NCBI GenBank assembly: GCA_030429685.1
Contig: JAUIEY010000142.1
Location: 1-5,374, forward strand
Length of the DNA stretch: 5,374 nucleotides
Direction of reading: 5' to 3'
DNA from: Gammaproteobacteria bacterium
Lineage (GTDB): Bacteria; Pseudomonadota; Gammaproteobacteria; Steroidobacterales; GCA-2729495
Positions within the stretch are counted from its first letter, which is position 1, and each line of letters begins with the position of its first letter. The notes under the pieces are model-generated. The model searched no databases. It saw only the letters and a program-made list of their open reading frames with translations, and had not been told where the DNA came from. Of this stretch, positions 1 to 5,374 are shown piece after piece. The position numbers and the translations under genes are program-made.

Positions 1-239
1 TGGGCGAGCAAACGGTGAACAGCTACGCGACCCTGTTTTCGGCGCTGCGCTACCTGGGGCAGGTGCGCGATTTTCGCCTCACAGACGATAGCTTCAGCGT
101 CGAGCCGGGCAGCTATGAAATAGGCATGCGCGCCGTACTGGACTGGCAGAAACTGCCGGGGCCGCTGGCAATACTGACCTTCTGGCGCGGTGATTTCAGT
201 CTCGAAAGTGACTGGTTCCGATGGATACCAAACGCCTGA
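1..239 (+). CDS. DUF4390 domain protein, C-terminal part only
   Basis: This is the 3' end of a gene that begins left of the window. The frame is open from the first complete codon at position 3 to TGA at 237-239, giving about 78 residues. The GTG at 15 is internal, not a convincing start. The sequence resembles the C-terminal end of DUF4390 proteins, with a segment like 'LGQVRDFRLTDDS', then an alternating 'YEIGMRAVLDW' strand, 'LPGPLAILTFW' and a terminal 'LESDWFRW'. Known members are small exported proteins of unknown function; the signal peptide would lie outside the window. The gene overlaps the following kinase gene by 19 bp in another frame, so the two are probably co-transcribed and translationally coupled. 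An accessory role for the kinase is inferred from position only. The family call rests on remembered motif similarity and is fairly secure; the function is unknown. Confidence 0.8.
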   Translation, partial: GEQTVNSYATLFSALRYLGQVRDFRLTDDSFSVEPGSYEIGMRAVLDWQKLPGPLAILTFWRGDFSLESDWFRWIPNA

Positions 240-2431
240 GGCGCAACGCGGTCACTGTCCTGCTGGTCGCTGCACTGGCGCTGGCACTGACCGGCCTGAG
301 CATGCTCAGCGCGATCAGCAGCGGTGACGCTGAATTCGGCGACTCTTACCAGGCCATATTGATCGTCAACATTATCGGCGTGCTGGTACTGGTCACGCTG
401 ATCGGCGGCAATCTCGTCAGGCTCTGGCGGGACTACCGCCGGCGCGTCACCGGCGCCCGCCTCAAGGCGCGCCTGGTGGCCGCATTCACTGCGCTGGTTA
501 TCGTGCCGATGGCAGTGGTGTATTTCTACGCCGTGCAATTCCTGAATCAGGGCATTGATTCATGGTTTGACCTGCAGGTTGAGCGCGGCCTTGGTGATGC
601 GCTGGAACTGAGCCGCGTGGCGCTGGATGTGCGCATACGCGGTAACCTGGAAGAAACCCGGCGGCTGGCTGAAGGCCTGGTCGGCGTCAGCGACGGCGAC
701 ATGTACATTTACCTTAGCCGGCTGCGCGGCAAGTCCGGCGCGCAGGATGTCACGGTCAGTATCGGTGCCTCACGCATTGTTGCCACCAGTACCGAGAACC
801 CATTGGAGCAGGGTCCGCTGCTGCCGAGCGAAGAAGTGATGCTGAGCATTCGCCGCATTGGTTATTACGCCGCGCTGGAGCCGCGTGCCGGCGAAATTTA
901 CCGGGTGCGCACTGCGGTGAACCTGCCGGGGCGCTATGGCAACGACGAGCGCATACTGCAGGCCACCTATCCGCTCGGCAATCAGATTGCCGTGCTGACC
1001 GACTCGGTTGAGGCTACTGCGGACCGCTATGCCGAGCTGGCGTTTCTGCGCGATCCGCTCAAGAGCACGCTGATTCTGACGCTAAGCCTGGTAGTGCTGA
1101 TCTCTCTGTTGCTGGCAGTGTACGGTGCATTCTTTTTTGCCCGCCGCCTGTCGGCACCAGTGCAGAACCTGGTCGCCGGTACCCGCGCGGTGGCGCGCGG
1201 CGAATTCGATCAGCCCCTGCCGCCGGCCAGCGATGACGAGCTTGGTTTTCTGGTGGATTCCTTCAATGACATGATGAGTCAGCTTGGCAACGCGCGTGCC
1301 GAGGCCCGCCGCAGCGAAGCGCAGGTAGAAAACGAACGCGCCAGCCTGGAAGCCATTTTGGGTCGCCTGTCGAGCGGCGTGGTGGCGATTGAAAACAATC
1401 TTACGCTGCGCACCGCTAACCAGTCTGCCGGCGAAATTCTTGACTTTGATTTCAGCCGGCGTGCGGGCGAATCGGTGCTAAACCTGGCGACTGAAAGCGA
1501 TGTGCTGCAGCAGTTCGTCCGGTTTTGCGGTGAACAGATCAACGCCGGGCATACCGAGTGGCGCGAGCAGATGACGCTGAACATCGATGGCGAACGCCGT
1601 GTGCTGGTCTGCGCCTGCACCGGCCTGCCGGACAGCTACCGCAGTCCCGGCGGTTATGTGATTGTGTTTGAAGACGTGACCGAGCTGCTGCGTGCTCAGC
1701 GGGATGCTGCATGGGGTGAAGTGGCGCGCCGCCTGGCACATGAAATCAAAAACCCGCTCACGCCGATCAAGTTGTCGGCCGAGCGCATTCGCCACAAGTA
1801 CCTTGACCTGCTTGCCGAACCCGATGCGGAAACACTGGATCGCGCTACCCAGACAATTATCAGGCAGGTCGAAGCGATGCGTGACATGGTCAATGCCTTC
1901 AGCGAATATGCGCGCGCGCCGGAACTGAACCTCACTGAAATTGATATCAACCGCCTGATACGCAACGTGGCCGATCTGTATCCGGCGTATCGCAGTAATT
2001 TCAGGCTGCAACTGGAACTCAATGAGACCTTGCCGCCGATCCGGGTGGATGCCCTGCGAATGCGCCAGGTTCTGCACAATCTGATCCGCAATGCCATTGA
2101 GGCGCTGGAGGAGCAGGGCGAGGGTAAAGTGACTATCAGCTCGGCGCTGACCACGGTCCGGGATCATCAGCGCGTCGAGATTGCCGTGCACGACAACGGT
2201 CCCGGCTTTCCCGCCGAGCACCTGGAAAAGATATTCGAGCCTTACGTCACCACCAAGCAAAAAGGCACCGGCCTGGGGCTGGCCATTGTGCGCAAACTGA
2301 TTGAAGAACACGGGGGAAATGTCATCATTGACAGCGAACCCGGCAAGGGCGCGACAATCAGGATATATTTGCCGCTTGCCGGCACGATTCCGCACGATGG
2401 CGGAGCGGGGGACAACGAGGCAGCTGCATGA
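221..2431 (+). CDS. ntrY: NtrY-type membrane sensor histidine kinase
   Basis: This 736-residue inner-membrane sensor kinase has the usual length for NtrY. Hydrophobic segments lie near residues 10-32, 43-66, 85-108 and 281-306. The Arg/Lys-rich stretch at 68-84 fits a cytoplasmic loop, leaving about 109-280 as the periplasmic sensor region. HAMP follows (about 303-357, with Pro313 and Glu339), then a PAS-like domain (about 372-486), then HisKA with the H-box 'RRLAHEIKNPLTPIKLSAER' and phospho-acceptor His507. The HATPase domain is complete: N-box Asn620/Asn624, G1 'DNGPGF' at 658-663, F-box 'IFEPYVTTK' at 671-679 and G2 'GTGLGLAI' at 682-689. ATG 221 is chosen because a short basic N-terminus leads straight into the first membrane helix; its ribosome site is weak (AAAG at 205-208), which suits coupling to the overlapping upstream gene. 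It should autophosphorylate and pass phosphate to the regulator encoded next. The signal cannot be read from the sequence. NtrY is the family name; the nitrogen role of alphaproteobacterial NtrY should not be assumed. Confidence 0.93.
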   Translation: MDTKRLRRNAVTVLLVAALALALTGLSMLSAISSGDAEFGDSYQAILIVNIIGVLVLVTLIGGNLVRLWRDYRRRVTGARLKARLVAAFTALVIVPMAVVYFYAVQFLNQGIDSWFDLQVERGLGDALELSRVALDVRIRGNLEETRRLAEGLVGVSDGDMYIYLSRLRGKSGAQDVTVSIGASRIVATSTENPLEQGPLLPSEEVMLSIRRIGYYAALEPRAGEIYRVRTAVNLPGRYGNDERILQATYPLGNQIAVLTDSVEATADRYAELAFLRDPLKSTLILTLSLVVLISLLLAVYGAFFFARRLSAPVQNLVAGTRAVARGEFDQPLPPASDDELGFLVDSFNDMMSQLGNARAEARRSEAQVENERASLEAILGRLSSGVVAIENNLTLRTANQSAGEILDFDFSRRAGESVLNLATESDVLQQFVRFCGEQINAGHTEWREQMTLNIDGERRVLVCACTGLPDSYRSPGGYVIVFEDVTELLRAQRDAAWGEVARRLAHEIKNPLTPIKLSAERIRHKYLDLLAEPDAETLDRATQTIIRQVEAMRDMVNAFSEYARAPELNLTEIDINRLIRNVADLYPAYRSNFRLQLELNETLPPIRVDALRMRQVLHNLIRNAIEALEEQGEGKVTISSALTTVRDHQRVEIAVHDNGPGFPAEHLEKIFEPYVTTKQKGTGLGLAIVRKLIEEHGGNVIIDSEPGKGATIRIYLPLAGTIPHDGGAGDNEAAA
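2417..2420 (+). promoter_or_regulatory. Ribosome binding site of the NtrX-type gene
   Basis: GAGG lies 7 bases before the ATG at 2428, inside the last codons of the kinase gene. It supports 2428 as the start and suggests the regulator can initiate on its own as well as through the ATGA stop-start overlap. Confidence 0.6.
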
Positions 2432-3762
2432 GCAATGCATCAATACTCGTGGTGGATGACGAGCTCGGTATTCGTTCCACTATTCATGACATTCTTACCG
2501 ACGAAGGTTACCGCGTGGAGATGGCCGCCGACGCCGGCGAGGCGCGCACGCATTACCGCAGTGACAGTCCCGATCTGGTGCTGCTGGATATCTGGATGCC
2601 GGATACCGATGGCATCAGTCTGCTTAAGGAATGGTCCGAAAACGACGGTCTGAAGTGCCCGGTGGTGATCATGTCGGGTCATGGCACGGTGGAGACGGCG
2701 GTGGAAGCCACGCGTCTGGGTGCGGTGGACTTCATCGAAAAACCGCTGTCGCTGGAGCAATTGCTGTCCACCGTGGCAACCGCGCTGACCAGTTCGCCCG
2801 GCGGCAGTGTGGCAGCAGCCAGCCCCGTGGCGCGCAGCAGTATGACGCTGCCGCTTGGCAAAAGCGCGCTGCTGAAACAGACCTGCGAGCAGGCCCGGCA
2901 AATCGCCGCCCGGCAGACGCCGGTGCTGATCACCGGCGAACCCGGTGCGGGTCGCGATCTGTTCGGTCAATACATTCACAGTGAAAGTGACCGTGCTGCC
3001 GGACCGTTTGTGCTGGTAAACGGCGCATCGCTGACCGACAGCAGCGGCGTGGATCAGCTGATCGGCCACGGCAACAATGACGGGCTGTTGCAGCGTGCCG
3101 CGGGCGGCACCCTGTTCATCAATGAATTGCAGGAGCTCAGTCCCGGCGTGCAAAGCTTCCTGGTGGGCGTGGTTGAGCAGGGCGTTTTCACCCCGCCCGG
3201 CAAGACCGGCCCGGAAGCCTGCACCGCTCGCCTCATGGCCTCAGTGCAGCGCACCGTGACGGAGAATCTGCGTGCCGACCTGCTGGCAGCCATGGGTGTG
3301 ATGCAGTTAAGCGTGCCGCCGCTGCGCGACTACGCCGAAGACATCCCGGAACTGCTGCGTCAGTATGTGCATGCGCTGGTCAGCGAAGAAGGCCTGCCGT
3401 ATCGCCGTTTTGGTGTACCGGTGCAAAACCGCCTGCGCAATTATCCGTGGCCCGGTAATCTGCGCGAACTGAAAAACCTGGTGCGTCGCCTGCTGATTGA
3501 AAACGCCGCACCCGAAGTGTCACTGCGCGAACTGGAAAAAGCGCTGGAGCCAGCGGTTGACGGCAGTGAAGCGCTGATCAAGCAGGACATCCTCGGGTTG
3601 CCGATGCGCGAAGCGCGCGAAGAATTCGAGCGCGCCTACCTGACCCGGCAGCTGGCCCTGTGCGGCGGCAAGGTCGGCAAGCTGGCGGAACGCGTCGGCA
3701 TGGAACGCACCCACCTGTATCGCAAGTTGCGCGCCCTGGGTGTGGACTTCGGCCAGAGCTGA
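2428..3762 (+). CDS. ntrX: NtrX-type response regulator with degenerate AAA+ domain
   Basis: This 444-residue protein is the probable partner of the kinase, whose stop it overlaps by ATGA. The receiver domain (about 5-120) looks intact: Asp10 and Asp11, phospho-acceptor Asp54 in 'LLDIWMPDTDG', Ser83 and Lys105. A Ser/Ala-rich linker (about 122-140) leads to a sigma-54-activator-like AAA+ domain (about 141-365). That domain is eroded: Walker A reads GEPGAGRD (170-177, Arg176 for Lys), and the segment before Walker B is about nine residues shorter than usual and lacks GAFTGA. Walker B reads TLFINEL (228-234, Asn232 for Asp), sensor I has Gln274 for Asn, and only the first of two Arg of the 'FREDLYYRL' motif remains (Arg282). 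The sensor II motif 'WPGNLREL' (341-348) is kept. A Fis-type helix-turn-helix closes the protein (about 394-437, with 'MERTHLYRKLRALGV'). It is likely a phosphorylation-controlled DNA-binding regulator that does not remodel sigma-54 polymerase. The NtrX assignment rests on the partner gene and the C-terminus; target genes are unknown. Confidence 0.9.
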   Translation: MSNASILVVDDELGIRSTIHDILTDEGYRVEMAADAGEARTHYRSDSPDLVLLDIWMPDTDGISLLKEWSENDGLKCPVVIMSGHGTVETAVEATRLGAVDFIEKPLSLEQLLSTVATALTSSPGGSVAAASPVARSSMTLPLGKSALLKQTCEQARQIAARQTPVLITGEPGAGRDLFGQYIHSESDRAAGPFVLVNGASLTDSSGVDQLIGHGNNDGLLQRAAGGTLFINELQELSPGVQSFLVGVVEQGVFTPPGKTGPEACTARLMASVQRTVTENLRADLLAAMGVMQLSVPPLRDYAEDIPELLRQYVHALVSEEGLPYRRFGVPVQNRLRNYPWPGNLRELKNLVRRLLIENAAPEVSLRELEKALEPAVDGSEALIKQDILGLPMREAREEFERAYLTRQLALCGGKVGKLAERVGMERTHLYRKLRALGVDFGQS

Positions 3763-3773
3763 GCCGGCCTGCG

Positions 3774-4799
3774 TTACACCGACCAGACCTGCGAGTTATA
3801 GGTATTCCAGAACAGCACCGTTTTGTCGCTGAGTTTGCCGGCGCGGGCATCCTCTACCAGTGCCGCCACAGCCTTGGCCGTATAGGTCAGTGATACCGGC
3901 TGCCCGGTCGCGGTTTGCCACAGCTCCGCGGCCGCCTGGCAGGCCGCAGTGGGCTCGGCATAGCCGCCGCCAAGCTGATCAGCGCGCAGCTGCAGATGCG
4001 CCAGCACCGCGGCGACTGTCGGCAGTTCGGCCACGGCCGGACGCAGCAATTCAAGCGCGCCGGCGATCAGCCGCTCGGCCATATCGCCGTGCCGGAGACT
4101 TTCCGGCGTCACCAGTACCGCTTCTATGCGGCACTCGAGTCCTGCCATGGCCAGTCCGAGTGCCAGTCCGGCCACCGTGCCGACGGTACCGCAGGCCACA
4201 TAAATCAAATCCGGTGCCGCAAGTTCGCCGGCCGCGATCTGCTCCGCCAGTTCCAGCGCTGCGTTGACGAAGCCCAGGGCGCCGACTGCAGAAGAGCCGC
4301 CGAAAGGCACTTCATAAGTTTGTGCAACACCGAACTCTGTGGTCAGCCGGTCGGCACATGCCCGCAGATCCGTGTAGCCCGAGCGTTCGATGCGCGTGCC
4401 CAGTTGCTCATGTTTTGCCAGTGCTGCGCGCACGGCGTCTGTCTCTGGTTCCGGGGTCAGCACCGCACCGCAGGTCAGGCCGAGTTTTTTGCAGTTCAGC
4501 GCGGTGGCGACAGCATGATTGGAAGCCAGTCCGCCAAAGGTCACGACATGGGTCTTGTGTTGCGCCAGGGCATCGGCGAGCAAAAACTCCAGCTTGCGAA
4601 TTTTATTGCCGCCGTAATCAGCCGCGCTAAGGTCATCACGCTTGATCAGCAGCGTGCCGATGTTCAGTTCAGCGCCGAGTTCCGCTGCAACATCAATGGC
4701 CGTGGGCATATCGCCGAGCTCTATAAACGGCAGGCTGGCAGCCAGCGCCGGCCATTGCCGGAACAGCGGGCGGTCGGGAATATTGTGGTGATCGGTCAT
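3774..4799 (-). CDS. PLP-dependent D-cysteine desulfhydrase / ACC deaminase family enzyme
   Basis: This 341-residue protein is a fold-type II PLP enzyme of the ACC deaminase / D-cysteine desulfhydrase family, at about the usual length and presumably cytosolic. Seen motifs are 'LIKRDDLSAADYGGNKIRKL', with Lys66 as the expected Schiff-base lysine; 'GGLASNHAVATA' (89-100), with Ser93-Asn94-His95 over the cofactor; a Gly/Thr phosphate loop, CGTVGTVAGL (203-212); and Tyr306 in 'LTYTAKAVAAL'. Two positions that, from memory of the literature, separate the activities read Thr307 (Glu in ACC deaminase) and Thr333 (Leu in ACC deaminase). This favours D-cysteine desulfhydrase-like chemistry (D-cysteine to pyruvate, sulfide and ammonia) over ACC deamination. 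The C-terminal motif is 'LFWNTYNS' rather than 'HTGG', so it belongs to a divergent branch and the true substrate may be another D-amino acid. The ATG overlaps the upstream CapA-like stop by ATGA, and no Shine-Dalgarno is visible (the bases before it are nearly all G/C), suggesting reinitiation. The family is sure; the substrate is not. Confidence 0.87.
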   Translation of the reverse strand: MTDHHNIPDRPLFRQWPALAASLPFIELGDMPTAIDVAAELGAELNIGTLLIKRDDLSAADYGGNKIRKLEFLLADALAQHKTHVVTFGGLASNHAVATALNCKKLGLTCGAVLTPEPETDAVRAALAKHEQLGTRIERSGYTDLRACADRLTTEFGVAQTYEVPFGGSSAVGALGFVNAALELAEQIAAGELAAPDLIYVACGTVGTVAGLALGLAMAGLECRIEAVLVTPESLRHGDMAERLIAGALELLRPAVAELPTVAAVLAHLQLRADQLGGGYAEPTAACQAAAELWQTATGQPVSLTYTAKAVAALVEDARAGKLSDKTVLFWNTYNSQVWSV

Positions 4800-5374
4800 G
4801 GCGGCGCGGCGCGTTTGCTCAGCGTGCCGTCAGCGGCAATGTTCAGCAGGCCGGCCGGAAAATCCAGGCTGCTCAGTTCGCGCATCATGTTCACTGCCCG
4901 CAACTGGCTGTCGGGGCGCGGCCCGCTGGGACGCTGCTGTATATAAGAGTGCAGTTTGCCGGCCCGGAAGCGGCCGTGGCCGTCCAGCTGCACCTGCAGT
5001 ATCGGTGCATAGCCCTTGGCGCCCGCCACGCTGATACCGTAATAAGTGGCGAAGTTGCCCAGGCTGTAGGCAATCAGGCGATCGTTGTAGAGCTCCAGCG
5101 CGCGCGGCACATGCGGGCCGTGACCAATCACCAGATCTGCGCCGGCGGCGATTACCCGGTGAGCGAAGTCCACCACGTCGCCGCGTTTCTCGCCGTATGC
5201 CCATTCCATGCCGAAGCCGAGCCGTTCCGAACCCGGACTGCCCTCGGCGCCGCCGTGGAAAGACACCAGCACGATATCGTGGTCGGCAGCCACACCGCTT
5301 ACGGCTTCTTCCGCAACCGCAATGCTTAGCAGCGGCCACGAGCCTTTGGTGGGGGAAAACGCCAGCAGCGCGAT
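4796..5374 (-). CDS. CapA-family protein, C-terminal part only
   Basis: The frame is open from the right edge to TGA at 4796-4798, giving 192 residues of a protein whose N-terminus lies beyond the window. It matches the CapA / PgsA family, which has a calcineurin-like phosphoesterase fold and is linked to capsule or poly-gamma-glutamate export. Visible motifs are 'IALLAFSPT' at the edge, a hydrophobic strand leading to 'VLVSFHGGAEG' (partial residues 35-45), 'GEKRGDVVDFAHRVIAAGAD' (61-80), 'LVIGHGPHVPRALELYNDRL' (81-100) and 'IAYSLGNFATY' (101-111). The His residues of 'FHGGAEG' and 'GHGPH' occupy the likely metal-binding positions of the fold. A GTG at 5293 could open a shorter frame, but conserved sequence continues upstream of it, so it is internal. 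No capsule or pgs genes are visible nearby; the only linked gene is the PLP enzyme downstream, overlapped by 4 bp. The family call is firm; a role in polymer export is not shown. Confidence 0.88.
   Translation of the reverse strand: MALLAFSPTKGSWPLLSIAVAEEAVSGVAADHDIVLVSFHGGAEGSPGSERLGFGMEWAYGEKRGDVVDFAHRVIAAGADLVIGHGPHVPRALELYNDRLIAYSLGNFATYYGISVAGAKGYAPILQVQLDGHGRFRAGKLHSYIQQRPSGPRPDSQLRAVNMMRELSSLDFPAGLLNIAADGTLSKRAAPP

Noticed and set aside
1478..2443. A 321-codon open frame on the minus strand inside the kinase gene
   Set aside because: It lies antisense to the PAS, HisKA and HATPase regions, whose plus-strand motifs are fully conserved. The minus product shows no family motif or plausible start context.
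2440..3153. A 237-codon open frame on the minus strand inside the regulator gene
   Set aside because: It is a shadow of the receiver and AAA+ coding sequence; its His/Gln/Arg-rich product resembles no known domain.
2928..3285. Frameshift or sequencing error as the cause of the abnormal AAA+ motifs
   Set aside because: The frame is continuous, flanking motifs align on both sides in the same frame, and the changes are scattered codon substitutions plus an in-frame gap, which one or two indel errors would not produce.
3763..3800. Repeated CCTGCG at 3768 and 3788 as a possible recombination or attachment site
   Set aside because: A six-base direct repeat near a gene junction is expected by chance in GC-rich DNA, and no integrase, tRNA or mobile gene is present.
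3915..4946. A 343-codon open frame on the plus strand opposite the PLP enzyme gene
   Set aside because: It is antisense to a gene with clear catalytic motifs, has a Gln/Arg/Ala/Gly-rich composition with no recognisable domain, and also crosses into the CapA-like gene. Long antisense frames are expected in GC-rich coding DNA.
4796..5293. GTG at 5293 as the true start of the CapA-like gene
   Set aside because: The same frame stays open to the window edge and encodes family-like sequence upstream (the 'IALLAFSPT' strand), so the start is outside the window.

Overview
The window looks like a piece of a GC-rich proteobacterial chromosome, most probably gammaproteobacterial (betaproteobacterial is the alternative). 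The evidence is the gene set and order: the end of a DUF4390 protein, then an NtrY-type sensor kinase, then an NtrX-type regulator. To my knowledge this trio is typical of these two classes. Coding density is nearly complete, with only 11 untranslated bases between genes, and no RNA gene, insertion sequence, CRISPR array or repeat family is visible.

Layout. Positions 1-3762, plus strand: three tightly packed genes. The 3' end of a DUF4390 gene overlaps the kinase gene by 19 bp, and the kinase overlaps the regulator by the 4 bp ATGA. Positions 3774-5374, minus strand: a PLP-dependent D-cysteine desulfhydrase / ACC deaminase-family gene, preceded in its transcript by a CapA-family gene that runs off the right edge. 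These two also overlap by the 4 bp ATGA. The two units converge at 3762/3774.

How they work together. The kinase has four predicted membrane segments, a periplasmic sensor region, HAMP, PAS and a complete HisKA/HATPase core, so it should phosphorylate Asp54 of the regulator encoded directly downstream. The DUF4390 protein is a candidate accessory factor at the membrane, from gene position alone. The regulator's receiver and Fis-type DNA-binding domains look intact, but its central AAA+ domain is degenerate. The GAFTGA loop that contacts sigma-54 is missing, the Walker A Lys is Arg, the Walker B Asp is Asn and the sensor I Asn is Gln. It therefore probably works without sigma-54 and perhaps without ATP hydrolysis. 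The minus-strand pair is metabolic or cell-envelope in flavour, and I infer no direct link to the two-component system.

The most notable point is the decayed AAA+ module in an otherwise orthodox NtrYX pair. I found nothing that amounts to a wholly new system.
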